Shown here piece by piece: positions 45,379 through 56,265 of a stretch of 64,000 nt of DNA (position 1 is the stretch's first letter; every line of letters starts with the position of its first letter). A program made the translations under genes and the position numbers. A model generated the notes under the pieces. It ran no database searches, was not told the DNA's origin, and worked only from the letters and a program-made list of their open reading frames with translations. Source of the stretch: Xanthostigma xanthostigma (taxonomy: Eukaryota > Arthropoda > Insecta > Raphidioptera > Raphidiidae); assembly GCA_963575645.1 (NCBI GenBank), contig OY754466.1, forward strand, positions 38,534,001 to 38,598,000. Reading direction: 5' to 3'.

Positions 45379-48300
45379 ATGCCGGACTCGAAAGATATGC
45401 CACGAAGTGCTTTAATTGGTTCAATTGAAAATTATATGCCTGGAGAAGATTTCGATGCATACATGGAAAGACTACAACAATATTTTTTGATAAATTCTAT
45501 TGAAGATAAATTAAAAGTACCACTTTTTATAACTTTAATGGGGGCGGAAACGTACAAAATTTTGAAGTCATTAACATTACCAGACAAACCAAGCAAGAAG
45601 ACATTTTCTGAAATTGAACAAGTGATGAGGAATCATTTTTCGCCGAAAAGAAATCTGATTGCAGAAAGATTTAAATTTTATAAAAGAAATCAAGTGATTG
45701 GAGAATCTATTAGTGATTATGTAATGCATTTAAAAGTCTTGGCACAACCGTGTGATTTCAAATCATTTTTATCAGAGGCGTTACGAGATAAATTTGTGAG
45801 TGGATTAACTAATACGCACATTCAGTCTGCACTTTTAAATATTTCGGATTTGACATTCGACGAAGCATTAAGTAAAGCTCTGAGTCTTGAATTGGCGGAG
45901 GCTGAAGCAAGTAACCTAAAGGTTAAGCCTGAACCGCAGTTTGCAGTTAGTAATGAGAGAAGAACGATTACAAGAAACAACCAAAATCAGTCCTACAGAA
46001 GAAATAATAGTACAATTTCGCAGCGGGATAATGTACAGGATCGGAGCAGAGGGTATCGTCAACAACAACAAACGCAGAGACAGATTATTTGCTATAAATG
46101 CCAAAAGCCTGGACACATAGCGAAAAACTGCTATAGTAATAGACGGCGACAGAATTGCAATAATATGCAAGGAAAGGAAGAAGAGGAACAGTCAGAAGAA
46201 ACGGAGAATATTGATCATGTTGAAAATATATTTAGCTTAGTTGAACCGCAGTACATGAAGGTACAAGTAGAAGATCAAGAAATGGAGTTAGAAATCGACA
46301 CAGGAGCTGGCATGACTATTATCAGTTTTGAAGATTACAAGAAGAATTTTTCGAATATACATTTGTCAGATTGCAGTAGCGTACTTCAAGTAGTCACAGG
46401 ACACAAGGTGAAGGTAGTAGGATCAATCATGGTCAACGTTTCACTCATAGTAGAGGATCCAACCGGAGACATAAGGAGAGGTAATTCGTATCGTTTAAAA
46501 TTAGTTGTCATACAGACGGAGACTAAATTTGTACCGTTGATGGGTCGTTCATGGTTAGACGTTCTTATTCCATTTTGGAGAAAAAATTTTGTCGAGAAAA
46601 GTAATCAGTCGGGAACTATATGTAATTTTGAAATCCATGATAATGAAAATTTAGTATCTGAATTAAAATCTAAATTTCCCAGAGTTTTTCTGAATAATTT
46701 TAATGAACCGATTGAAACATTTACAGTTACTATTCATACTAAACCTGAAATAAAGCCAATTTTCTTAAAAGCATATAGTGTACCCTTTCAGTTGAAGGAT
46801 AAGGTCGGGGAAGAGATAGATAGATTATGTAAGGAACTAGTACCAGTTGAGCATAGCGATTATGCGAGCCCTATAGTTATTGTCACTAAAAATAATAAGG
46901 ATATCAGAATATGTGTTGATTGTAAGTCTACCATAAATAAATTTATCAAGACTGGATATTATGCCTTACCCAGAATTGATGATATTCTCGCAAGTTTAGC
47001 AAATTGCAAAGTTTTTTGTACTCTAGACCTAACGGGAGCATATCAGCAATTACAGGTGGCCGAAGAGTCTCAAAAATATTTGACTATTAACACGTTTAAA
47101 GGTTTATTTCAATTTACTAGACTGTGTTATGGAATATCTTGCGCTCCTTTTCAGTTTCAAGCAGTAATGGATCAGATATTGTTAGGATTAAAGAATGTTA
47201 ATTGTTACTTAGATGATATCATTATAGGGGGTATCGATTTGAATGAGTGTAGAGAAAATTTATATCAAGTAATGGACCGGTTAAATAAATACAATGTTAA
47301 GATAAATTTAGCAAAATGTGCATTTTTTAAGAGTAGTGTTGTATACCTGGGGCATAAAATTTCAAATGGAAAACTAAGTCCGAATGAAGCTAAAGTTGAT
47401 GCTATTTGCAAAGCTCCAATCCCACAAAATTTGAATCAATTGCAAGCTTATTTAGGATTATTGAATTATTATAGACATTTTATTCCAAATTTGGCTATAG
47501 AATTGAAACCGTTATATAACTTGTTGTGTAAAGATGTTAAATTTCAATGGACAGATGAATGTCAAAAATTGTTTGATAAAAGTAAAACTTATTTGCTTAA
47601 AAATAACGTTTTAGAATTATATGATGCTAATAAACCAATAATTTTGTCGTGTGATGCAAGTCCGTATGGGGTTGCCGCAATCTTGTCACATTTGGTAAAT
47701 GGGGTTGAACGTCCAGTATTGTTTGCCTCAAGTACACTAACACCCGCTGAAAAAAATTACTCGCAGCTTCACAAGGAAGCACTTGCAATAATATTCGGAA
47801 TCAAAAAATTTTTTAAGTACATATATGGGCGTCGGTTTACTATATACAGTGATCATCAACCTTTAAAAGAAATTTTCAATCCGAATAGAAATACACCACC
47901 AATCGCAGCAGCACGTCTTCAAAGATGGGCAGTGTTGTTATCAATGTTCGATTATGAAATTTGTTATAGGAAGGGCGTACAAATGAAACATGCAGATGCG
48001 CTATCACGCCTACCTTTAAAAGAATTCACTAATATAGACGTAATTAAAATAAATTTATTTAATGATAATGGTGAAAATCTTTTGAAAAAAAATGACATTA
48101 TTTCTGAAACTGAAAAAGATCCGCTTTTACAAAAAATAATTAATTTTACTTTAAATGGCTGGCCTAAAAATCTAAATGAATCCTTGAAATATTATTTTTC
48201 TATAAAGAATCTATTGTCTGTGGATGATAAATGTTTATTTGATGGTAATAGGGTCGTAGTGCCTCAAAATTTGCAAAATAAAGTTTTAAATTTACTGCAT

Positions 48301-49317
48301 AGTGGTCACATAGGCATTTCTCGGATGAAAATGCTTTGTAGATCATATGCCTGGTGGAAAGGTGTCGATAAAAGTATTGAACAATTTATACAACAGTGTG
48401 TTGTTTGTCAGCAAACTTCAAATCATAAAAATAATATTGTACATTCTAAATGGCCTACAAGCAGTTTCCCTTATCAGAGAATTCATATTGATTTATTTTA
48501 CTTTAATACTTTTTCGTTTCTTATTTTAAATGACACCTACAGTAAGTGGATTGACGTTTATTTAGTTAATTCTACCACAGCTGAGGTAATTATTCAAAAA
48601 TTAAAATATAGTTTTTCTGTTTTTGGTTTACCAAAAGAAATCGTTTCAGATAATGGACCACCGTTTAATTCAGAAAGATTTTCTAATTTTTGCCGATTAC
48701 ATGACATAAAATTAACGCATTCACCACCTTATTTCCCTCAAAGTAACGGTTCCGCTGAAAGGTCCGTTCAAACTGTCAAAAAATCATTTAAAAAATTTCT
48801 AATTGATAATAAATTCAAAAATTTGTCTATGCAAGATAAATTACATAATTTTTTGTTAAGTTATAGGAATACTCCTACTACAGTTACGGGTAAAACACCT
48901 GCTGAATTAATTTTTTGTTACAAACCGAAAATATTGCTCGATTTAATTAATGAAAAAAATCAAAAAATTAAAAATTTCACAAATCAAAGAAACAAAGTTA
49001 TCAAAAATTTTAAAAGAGGAAGAAATTGTAATTTTATTTTTTCAAAAGGGGAAAAGGTATTTTATAAAAATAGTTTCAAAGAATATATTAAATGGTTTCC
49101 TGCTTATATTGTTGGAGTACTCAGTCCTTTAGTTTACAAAATTAAAGTTAACAATACATTTAAAATTGCTCACAAAAATCAGTTAAGAAAATCTTATTTG
49201 TCTGTTGATTTTCACGGTTATTTTCCATTAGAAAAAAATCAAATTGATTTGGGAACTGATACCGAACCAAGGTATCCGCATAGATCAAGAAAACCTCCAG
49301 AGAGGCTTATGTATTAA
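45379..49317 (+). CDS. gag-pol polyprotein of the gypsy-type element
   Basis: A single frame of 1312 residues from the ATG at 45379. An upstream in-frame TTG lies in the primer-binding region, so I prefer the ATG. In order: a Gag-like N-terminal region with a CCHC zinc knuckle near residue 237; an aspartic protease with DTGA near 306; reverse transcriptase with YLDD near 609; RNase H from about 750 to 870; an integrase HHCC zinc domain near 975-1010; and an integrase core whose D, D and E fall near 1036, 1090 and 1125, a D35E spacing. It acts in making and inserting element DNA copies. Gag and Pol share one frame, as in several gypsy groups. Family is certain; clade is less so. No host function is implied. 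Confidence 0.93.
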   Translation: MPDSKDMPRSALIGSIENYMPGEDFDAYMERLQQYFLINSIEDKLKVPLFITLMGAETYKILKSLTLPDKPSKKTFSEIEQVMRNHFSPKRNLIAERFKFYKRNQVIGESISDYVMHLKVLAQPCDFKSFLSEALRDKFVSGLTNTHIQSALLNISDLTFDEALSKALSLELAEAEASNLKVKPEPQFAVSNERRTITRNNQNQSYRRNNSTISQRDNVQDRSRGYRQQQQTQRQIICYKCQKPGHIAKNCYSNRRRQNCNNMQGKEEEEQSEETENIDHVENIFSLVEPQYMKVQVEDQEMELEIDTGAGMTIISFEDYKKNFSNIHLSDCSSVLQVVTGHKVKVVGSIMVNVSLIVEDPTGDIRRGNSYRLKLVVIQTETKFVPLMGRSWLDVLIPFWRKNFVEKSNQSGTICNFEIHDNENLVSELKSKFPRVFLNNFNEPIETFTVTIHTKPEIKPIFLKAYSVPFQLKDKVGEEIDRLCKELVPVEHSDYASPIVIVTKNNKDIRICVDCKSTINKFIKTGYYALPRIDDILASLANCKVFCTLDLTGAYQQLQVAEESQKYLTINTFKGLFQFTRLCYGISCAPFQFQAVMDQILLGLKNVNCYLDDIIIGGIDLNECRENLYQVMDRLNKYNVKINLAKCAFFKSSVVYLGHKISNGKLSPNEAKVDAICKAPIPQNLNQLQAYLGLLNYYRHFIPNLAIELKPLYNLLCKDVKFQWTDECQKLFDKSKTYLLKNNVLELYDANKPIILSCDASPYGVAAILSHLVNGVERPVLFASSTLTPAEKNYSQLHKEALAIIFGIKKFFKYIYGRRFTIYSDHQPLKEIFNPNRNTPPIAAARLQRWAVLLSMFDYEICYRKGVQMKHADALSRLPLKEFTNIDVIKINLFNDNGENLLKKNDIISETEKDPLLQKIINFTLNGWPKNLNESLKYYFSIKNLLSVDDKCLFDGNRVVVPQNLQNKVLNLLHSGHIGISRMKMLCRSYAWWKGVDKSIEQFIQQCVVCQQTSNHKNNIVHSKWPTSSFPYQRIHIDLFYFNTFSFLILNDTYSKWIDVYLVNSTTAEVIIQKLKYSFSVFGLPKEIVSDNGPPFNSERFSNFCRLHDIKLTHSPPYFPQSNGSAERSVQTVKKSFKKFLIDNKFKNLSMQDKLHNFLLSYRNTPTTVTGKTPAELIFCYKPKILLDLINEKNQKIKNFTNQRNKVIKNFKRGRNCNFIFSKGEKVFYKNSFKEYIKWFPAYIVGVLSPLVYKIKVNNTFKIAHKNQLRKSYLSVDFHGYFPLEKNQIDLGTDTEPRYPHRSRKPPERLMY

Positions 49318-49435
49318 TTTTGAAATATGATTATTTTTGATTTAGATATTATAATTTTGTAAAAGGTTTTTTTTTGTATATAATGTATTATATTGTTTGG
49401 ATATTGTATATTTCTTTATTTAAAAAGGGAGAAAT

Positions 49436-49586
49436 TGTTATAACTTATTATAGAATTGACCTTAGTTGCAATTGTTATATAACCATTCTGTGAAAAGAAT
49501 ATTTTTTTATTTTAATAAATTTTTATTACTAACTGAGAATTGAAGTAGTAAAGTTGTTTGAATAAAATACCCTCAAAAATATTACA
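49436..49586 (+). mobile_element. 3' LTR, 151 bp
   Basis: Matches the 5' LTR over its whole length by eye. Preceded by a purine-rich tract and followed by the AGAAT target duplication. Confidence 0.93.
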
Positions 49587-49812
49587 AGAATGTTAATGTT
49601 TATCGCTGGAGATTTCACGTATCATTGTTAATTTGATTTGGTTATTTCTTTTAGTGATCTTTGTTCATTGATTGTTTGACGCCGACTCAAAATTACTTAG
49701 ATATACTAGACTGTCACATACGTTCAACTACTTAAATAGAACTTAGTTAAATAAAAAGATTTATTATTTTTTGCTTTTCAGTTTTTCGGCGGTTTAATTT
49801 TTTTGTTAAAAA
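49587..49812. repeat. Right half of the split palindrome
   Basis: 49680-49812 is the inverted partner of 44945-45082; 49587-49679 is the right part of the loop. The GTTAAAAAGTTTTT and AAGTCGGTTCAATTTTTT tail that follows is the family B end sequence. Confidence 0.8.
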
Positions 49813-49814
49813 GT

Positions 49815-50424
49815 TTTTTTAGTGCGAAGTCGGTTCAATTTTTTTGTTAAAAATATTTTATTACCAATCATTATACAGTAATAATTATCTCTGATAAATT
49901 CAGTATATATTTTTTTGACAAAGTAAAGAAATTCGATCCTAATGGTTGTTCAAAAAAAGACGACATCAATCCATATTACTATAGAGAGTCGATGACAAAA
50001 TACGAGATTAACTGTTTAATACGACCTACTTGTAAAATAGAACCATAACTAATTTTAAAAAATGTTATGAAAAAATATACAAAATGACTAGTGTCAAAAA
50101 AGGAGTGATTCAAACAAGCTTGTACATCTAAATTGTGCACATATAAACAGCTCATTCAATTTCTTGAGGAAATGTCAATCACCTTAATACAAATACGAAG
50201 TGTATTGTAAAGTCTGTAACGAATATCACGCTATTCTAACAGCTACGGTTGCTTGGGCCTAGTATCAATTCATATTTTTAATTTATTATTTTTTAATTAC
50301 AAATTGAAAATTCAATTGATACTGGGATAAAAAAATGATACTTTAGTTTACTTCTTGAAATGGTTTATTTATAGATAATTTTAACTTAGTAGCATTGGAT
50401 GGACTTCATTGTTGAGCGTCTATA
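49815..50424. other. No gene recognised
   Basis: AT-rich non-coding DNA after the family B tail. Confidence 0.4.
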
Positions 50425-50432
50425 ATCTACAA

Positions 50433-50641
50433 CAGGGGCGGGCAAATCTTTTGATCGTCCGGCCACATTGCTGATGAAAATTGGACCGTGGGCCAAAAAT
50501 TTGGAGAGCCAAAAAAAAAAAGGTCCTTTCATTTCTGCAACAAAAAGGTCTTTTTTCGTCTTTTTGCTCTTAATAGTAATTTATAAAATGCTTCGTGGGC
50601 CGGATAAAACTCTACTGCGGGCCGCCTTTTGCCCAGGCCTG
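50433..50641. mobile_element. hAT-type MITE, TSD ATCTACAA
   Basis: CAGGGGCGGGCAAA at the left mirrors TTTGCCCAGGCCTG at the right, with a perfect 8-bp duplication ATCTACAA (50425-50432, 50642-50649). GGCC/GGGCC words follow on both sides. 209 bp with no coding. Confidence 0.9.
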
Positions 50642-50729
50642 ATCTACAATATTCTTCTTTTTCTAGAATGACTTGCGAAGTTTTCGAATTATTTTTCTTT
50701 TTTTTCAATAACATTGAGAACAATAATCA

Positions 50730-51272
50730 TTTTTACGGTTCCGTACCTCAAAAGGAAAAAATGAACCCTTATAGGATCACTTCGTTGTCCGTCTGTTTGT
50801 CTGTCAAGACCCTTTTTCTCAGGAACGCTTGGAGGTATCAAGTTGAAATTATTATCAATCTGCAAACCCTTGAAGCTGTGACAAAATCAAACTTCTAAGT
50901 CAACGCAATCAAAAGATATGGCCGTTTATGCCGCATATTTTGACACTCGCAAAGGAATCAAAACCTACTTCCCGTTGACCTAGAATCATGAAATATGGCA
51001 AGAAGCAATGTCTTATAGCACAAGTATTAAAGGAAAAATCCAAACACCGTAAATATATAGTTACTATAAAGTTATAAACTTATTTGCAGTTGGTAAACTG
51101 ACCGCGACATATTATGTCGATGTATGGGAATAACAGTTTTTCAACGGCAAAGCGGGAAAAATCTTCGTGACTCGATTCGCGTGATGAACGAACTATTTAC
51201 ATACCTATACACGTTAGTACGGAATCCCCGGTGCGCGAGTCCGACTCGCACTTGGCCGGTTTTTTTTTCAAC
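50730..51272 (+). repeat. Lepidopteran interspersed repeat (GTCCGACTCGCACTTGG type)
   Basis: Starts near ACGGTTCCGTACCTCAAAAGG, passes TATAGGATCACTTCGTTGTC and CTCAGGAACGC, and ends GTGCGCGAGTCCGACTCGCA then CTTGGCCGG and a T run. I recognise this as a very common repeat in moths and butterflies, so it is the strongest hint of the host order. It encodes nothing recognisable; its class is unsettled to me. Confidence 0.75.
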
Positions 51273-51807
51273 GAGAAACAGGTATCAGGTAATTGCTTCG
51301 TGTTGGTGACCTTTAAAAAAAATACACTCAGAAATCCGCTCCTTGTGAAACTGAATGCACTGCTTTTATGTGGCACAATTTTTGAACATATTTGTTGAGA
51401 ACGGCGAACGTGTCGAAAATATGTAAAAAATACATCGAACAGTGATTAGACCAAGTATGGATGCATATTGCATATATGTCCGGTGATCTGTAGTATTTAA
51501 ATCACCATGTTCAACTGTTTCTCCTGAGTCTCACACGTAAACATGTGTACAACTATTCGGAGTGTTCCAAAACTAGCTTCTTGTATGAAATTCGTGAAGC
51601 CTTTTTCCGTTTTTATTTCCGAAATGCATTTAAGTTCATTCGATTAATCCTTTACAACCGGCGAAACTTCTTTTGTTTTTTGTTATATGAATTATATATT
51701 CTAATTATTTAGGGACCAAAGGACCTAGAAAAACTATTTAAAAAAAATTGTACTCCTGCTTAACTATGCAAATAACCCGCACGAAATAATAATTAATATT
51801 GCAAAAA
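51273..51807. other. No gene recognised
   Basis: Non-coding, no repeats identified. Confidence 0.4.
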
Positions 51808-52021
51808 AAATATAGTTTAAAAAAAACTAAAAAACACGCTTTATATCGGACTAAAAAGTAAAAAATAATTGTTTTAAAATAAGCTTAAAAAGCGTTGGGC
51901 GCTTTGTTCCACATTTTCGTACATCGAGCGCCCAACGCTTTTTAAGCTTATTTTAAAACAATTATTTTTTACTTTTTAGTCCGATATAAAGCGTGTTTTT
52001 TAGTTTTTTTTAAACTATATT
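51808..52021. repeat. Near-perfect palindrome, ~90-bp arms
   Basis: The left arm up to AAAAAGCGTTGGGCGCT (about 51905) is mirrored from AGCGCCCAACGCTTTTT (about 51934). Loop ~28 bp. It carries AACACGCTTTATAT, which also appears inverted at the end of the amplified region (ATATAAAGCGTTT at about 52720), so it may form one end of a larger element, 51808-52735. Confidence 0.8.
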
Positions 52022-52046
52022 TTATTTTTCACTTTTTAGTTTGAGG

Positions 52047-52735
52047 ATCTATAAAAGAATTTATTAATCCTGGGGGTCCTAATAAGGATAATGGGAAACT
52101 GTTATCAAATTATTGCATTGTCATCGGTCCTTGATACGTATGCAAAGTTTCAAATTAATCAGACTTCGGGAAAAGAATTTATTAATCCTGGGGGTCCTAA
52201 TAAGGATAATGGGAAACTGTTATCAAATTATTGCATTGTCATCGGTCCTTGATACGTATGCAAAGTTTCAAATTAATCAGACTTCGGGAAATTGGTGAAA
52301 ATTATGCTCAAAGATTCCGTTACGGACATACATACATAGTTACAACCCAAACTAATATAAAGCGTTTAATAATAAGGATAATGGGAAACTGTTATCAAAT
52401 TATTGCATTGTCATCGGTCCTTGATACGTATGCAAAGTTTCAAATTAATCAGACTTCGGGAAATTGGTGAAAATAAAGCGTTTACTACAGAGGATCTATA
52501 AAAGAATTTATTAATCCTGGGGGTCCTAATAAGGATAATGGGAAACTGTTATCAAATTATTGCATTGTCATCGGTCCTTGATACGTATGCAAAGTTTCAA
52601 ATTAATCAGACTTCGGGAAATTGGTGAAAATTATGCTCAAAGATTCCGTTACACATAGTTACATACATAGTTAGATACATACAACATACATACAACATAC
52701 ATATTTACAACCCAAACTAATATAAAGCGTTTAAA
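52047..52735 (+). repeat. Local tandem amplification, four units
   Basis: A unit with AATTTATTAATCCTGGGGG, GGATAATGGGAAACTG and CATCGGTCCTTGATACG starts at about 52053, 52171, 52366 (shorter) and 52491. The first two are exactly 118 bp apart; later units carry an extra AATTATGCTCAAAGATTCCG stretch and a CATA microsatellite. The repeated short frames are a by-product. Confidence 0.85.
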
Positions 52736-52809
52736 AAAGGCGATCGTCACGATCGTGTAGGACTGGTTGTAAAGGGTTAACCGCTACACACTAAATGTCG
52801 ATTATGTAA

Positions 52810-53040
52810 TCTATACTAATATTATAAAGAGGTAAGTTGCAAGTTTTGATGTAGCAGGTAATCTCCGAAATTAGACACCCGATTAAAAAAAAAGTTTTCA
52901 CCAATATTTAGAATCGACCTTCAGGATGAACATAGGCTATATTTTTTTAAAACTGCACAGGGAATATGTCCTCTAAAATACTCGGGACTTACTTCTGGAA
53001 GATACTGTATATAATATAAGACGTACAAGGCGCTAACATT
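52810..53040 (+). mobile_element. Helitron 5' end, 3'-truncated
   Basis: TCTATACTAATATTATAAAG then AGGTAAGTTGCAAG is the classic insect Helitron 5' start. A CTAG terminus was not found, so the right boundary is a guess. Confidence 0.5.
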
Positions 53041-53396
53041 GATGCAATAATTTTATTTCCTCCTAAGATATGTTCGATTAAATCGATTGATTTGCATAAA
53101 CATGTTAATACATAATACCATGTAGAGGTCTACACTCTACACAATACACATACACGATTCTATCAATCATTTGATGTAGTTATTCTCAAGCCTAAATTTA
53201 ATCAACAGAAAAAAATACCTTGGAAATTTAAAAATTGAACAGGTCTACTTTCAACGGAGCTAGTGTATTACTTGCATCCAAATTTACTTGTAAAAGAAGG
53301 AAAGAATTATTTTAATTTTTTGTTTATTTATAAATCTCCTTTTATTGCACAAAAGACTTTTGTACGGTCATATAGTTTAAACTAATAGGTAGGTAT

Positions 53397-53955
53397 TAGT
53401 GATGTGCCGGATCGTTAAAAATGTATATCCGCGGATACGGATCTGAATACGGATATTTGGTTTCAAGATCCGCGGATACGGATACGGATCTTAACTTTCT
53501 TAGAGTACGCGGCGGTAAATATTGCACATCGACCTTTGGAAAGAGACTATCTGTTATGGGAAAAAGTTATTGACCTCTTTAAGACATAGGCCTAGTTTAT
53601 ATGAGAGGCGTTCAACGCCTCTCATATAAACTAGGCCTTAACTCTCATAACAGATTGTCTCTTTCCAAAGATCGATGTGCAATATTTCATTACAAAGATA
53701 GTTTTTTAGTACCTTTGAGTTATGTACTATTGGTATGTAAATATAAAGGTGCCAAATACGTTTTTAAAAAACAAAAAATAATCTGAATGGAATTTAACAG
53801 TTTTTCATTATTACCTAATCACCTATATATATAAAATTTCATCTATGAATTGAAAATTAATAAGGTAAAAGATCCGCCAAAAAACTAACGGATACGGATC
53901 TATCATCTCCATCGGATATCCGCGGATACGGATACGGATATCCGGCACATCACTA
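53397..53955. mobile_element. hAT-type element, TSD GTAGGTAT, with nested palindrome
   Basis: TAGTGATGTGCCGGAT at the left mirrors ATCCGGCACATCACTA at the right, with a perfect 8-bp duplication GTAGGTAT (53389-53396, 53956-53963). GGATACGGAT words crowd both subterminal regions. A second, palindromic element sits at 53518-53690. No transposase. Confidence 0.9.
53518..53690. repeat. Palindrome with 51-bp perfect core
   Basis: Arms of ~80 bp centred near 53612. The inner 51 bp, from AGGCCTAGTTTATATGAG inward to AGGCGTTCAACGCCT, is a perfect palindrome with one unpaired central base. The outer arm blocks are ATTGCACATCGA and its mirror. Confidence 0.85.
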
Positions 53956-54379
53956 GTAGGTATATGAATTCTTTATTTTAAACTCATATCAAAAGTTAGA
54001 AACTGAAAAACAATAGGCTTGTTGCCTTGCCAGTTGCTAGTCGGTAAAGATCGTTAATTTTCGAACAAACTGTATACCCACGCATAATTTTACTGTGGTC
54101 TATTTATAAAGCTATCATATCGTATTATTATCTAATCATATGATAGCCATCGACTGTCAATGGCTAGCTCTGCCCTGACCCCCCCAGTCCCTTGCTCGAC
54201 CTAGAGGTACCTACACAAGATTTAACACAAACATCTGACACGTTGTTTGTTGTACCGGTTACATGATCGCTTGTTAATATTATACAACTACACAGACCCG
54301 GAATAGGTGATCAAATTGACTTCCTTGAAATTTAAGAAGGATTTATATTATTGATCAAGGTTACATTCCTGTCGTTTTG

Positions 54380-54590
54380 ACACCGTCAACGGACAGCTTA
54401 GAGTACCTTTTAACCGTTTAAATGTTTCCATAAAATCCCCAAATAGTCTAGGCGTCACTGTTTTCAATAAACTTCCCCAAAACATTAAAAAATCCGATAA
54501 ACTGTCAAAATTTAAAAAATACTTTAAAAATTTCTATTAACAAACCCTTTTTATAAACTGGATGACTTTTTAAGTTATGAATGATTGAGT
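54380..54590 (+). pseudogene. LINE reverse-transcriptase C-terminal remnant
   Basis: One frame reads ..VPFNRLNVSIKSPNSLGVTV.. then FNKLPQNIKKSDKLSKFKK and ends at a stop at 54538, with a degraded tail after it. The FNKLP..IK.....KFKK pattern is typical of the extreme C-terminus of CR1/Jockey-type LINE proteins. The 5' bulk is absent, as expected of a truncated copy. Identification rests on this short pattern only. Confidence 0.5.
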
Positions 54591-54654
54591 CCTTGATGGA
54601 CCTACTACACAATGACGATTTGTACCCTCTACCTTTATTGGCATCACAAAAAAA

Positions 54655-54890
54655 AATTGGTTGTCTGTAAAGTCGGTTTACGGACGATATTTTTACGTGA
54701 TAACGTATTCCGCTCGAATATCATATTTAATAATACATAACCTAAATTTTAGTAGCTGTCAAACTTGGGTCGATCGTGCGCGGAATGTGACACATTTCGG
54801 AACATGACACATTTCGGAACGTGACACTTTTTCGTGCATGCAGCCGGTGTTTCATCAATTTATAAGACGTTATCACGTCAATAAATTTTA
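54655..54890. repeat. MITE-like repeat, truncated
   Basis: AAAGTCGGTTTACGGACG then TTTACGTGATAACG at the left, with ACGTTATCACGTCA inverted at about 54867. A GTGACACATTTCGGAAC-type 18-bp word repeats three times at 54785-54830. I recall this as part of a common lepidopteran MITE, but the right end is incomplete. Confidence 0.45.
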
Positions 54891-55147
54891 TTATTATGTA
54901 CTATAAATAGGTACCTACTCTATTATATTAAGAGAGACATTTCAGAGTAGAAAAATTAGGGGAAAGCTGGATTTTTGCATGAACCTTCCTTTCGTGGTTC
55001 TAAACAATATGTATAGCAAAAGTCCCACCGATACATGTGCCGCTAAAAGTGTTACGCAGGATGAAAGGTTACATGAAACGGTTTTTCGCGAAAATCTGGT
55101 TAACGGTGACATTTGAAAAAATAGTAGTTATCAAATTTGTTGCTTAC

Positions 55148-55216
55148 AAAGGATGTAACGGTTAGGATGCTAACCTTTGAATCAAACTACGTCATTGGTT
55201 CGAATCCAACTCCTTA
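55148..55216 (+). repeat. tRNA-Gln-like SINE head
   Basis: Box A TGTAACGGTTAGGATGC, a CTTTGAATC anticodon-loop-like stretch (UUG, glutamine) and box B GGTTCGAATCC in correct order. Stems pair poorly, so it is a tRNA-derived relic, not a working tRNA. Confidence 0.5.
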
Positions 55217-55267
55217 CTCATTCATTACTTATCAAGAATAGCGCCTGTAAAACATGTTTATGGTTGA

Positions 55268-55390
55268 TCTATACTAATATGATGAAGATTGCGAATTTTG
55301 TGAGATTGTGTGTATGCGGAGGGCAATCTCCGGAAAATAGCAATCAGCACAATAAATTGGAATTTTTACACTCATCTTGGTCCCGGCCAA
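55268..55390 (+). mobile_element. Helitron 5' end fragment
   Basis: TCTATACTAATATGATGAAG start, then GAGGGCAATCTCCGGAAAATAG. No 3' CTAG end found nearby. Confidence 0.5.
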
Positions 55391-55805
55391 CAGCAAAAAT
55401 TATCTAAAATCGTAGCATTATAATTACACGTTAGATATCGGCATTGCGTGAGGTTATGAATATTATTGGCACTAAAAAGAATTTAATGTTAAAACAAAAT
55501 TTAATAAACAACTATGTTATGTATGTATCTAGTAGGTATTTTATTTATTATTCTTAAAATATTTAGTTGCTTTTCATGCCTGCCTAGCGGTATAGTAAAA
55601 TGTTTCGCATTAGTGCGTAAAGTTAAACAAAAGTTATCTCTGTAAAGTTGCCATTTAAATCCATATGAGCGACAGAAAAGCAAAGTAGGCGCTAAAGTTC
55701 ACATCTAGATACCAATATCGGCGAACGTGAATTGTCAAAAATATTGCTTATTACTGTATTGTTTATTATGACGTGAAAATCAGCTCTTTTAAAGGGAGTA
55801 CAAAC

Positions 55806-56042
55806 AAAAATGTGTTACGAGAACGCATTACAGAAGTGAAACTTATAGATGCAAATCATACGATTGCATTTGGACAAGTGGAAAAAATGTGTTACGAGAT
55901 AGTTTCACGTTCAGATATTTCGTCTGTACAAGTTAATCTGAACGTGAAACTATCTCGTAACACATTTTTTCCACTTGTCCAAATGCAATCGTATGATTTG
56001 CAACTATAGAATTTCACTTCTATAATGCTGTAACACATTTTT
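55806..56042. repeat. Palindrome, arms ~105 bp
   Basis: Left arm from AAAAATGTGTTACGAGA to the core GAACGTGAAACTATCTCG; near-complete reverse complement to 56042. The inner ~80 bp of each arm match exactly by eye. The overlapping frames on both strands are arm by-products. Confidence 0.8.
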
Positions 56043-56265
56043 ATTTTTTCGCAGGTGTACTGTAAATAATAAATAAACACAATCAGGCAACAAAATTTTT
56101 GCAGGTTTACTGTAAATATTGTTTTTAATTTATTTGCGCAGGTTTACTGCAAATATTGATTTTTTAGCTTAAGTATTATTCTGATAAATTAGTCTAAAAT
56201 TTTATATATAATAGGTATACTTAAAAATAATTTAAAAAAAAAAATAAAAAAAGAAATTGTTGCGC

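Larger units (their letters stand above)
45199..49586 (+). mobile_element. Ty3/gypsy-type LTR retrotransposon, looks whole
   Basis: A 4.39-kb element: 151-bp LTRs of TG...CA type, primer-binding-like site, a single gag-pol frame, a purine tract (AAAAAGGGAGAAA) before the 3' LTR, and a 5-bp duplication AGAAT. It looks whole, with no breaks seen. Identical LTRs mean a very recent insertion, though 151 bp gives a coarse clock. Domain order protease, RT, RNase H, integrase is Ty3/gypsy; the integrase and RNase H style recall the Mag-type group, which is an inference. No envelope frame. Confidence 0.93.

Noticed and set aside
45916-49132. Small open frames on either strand inside gag-pol
   Set aside because: They are shadows of the long frame in other reading frames.
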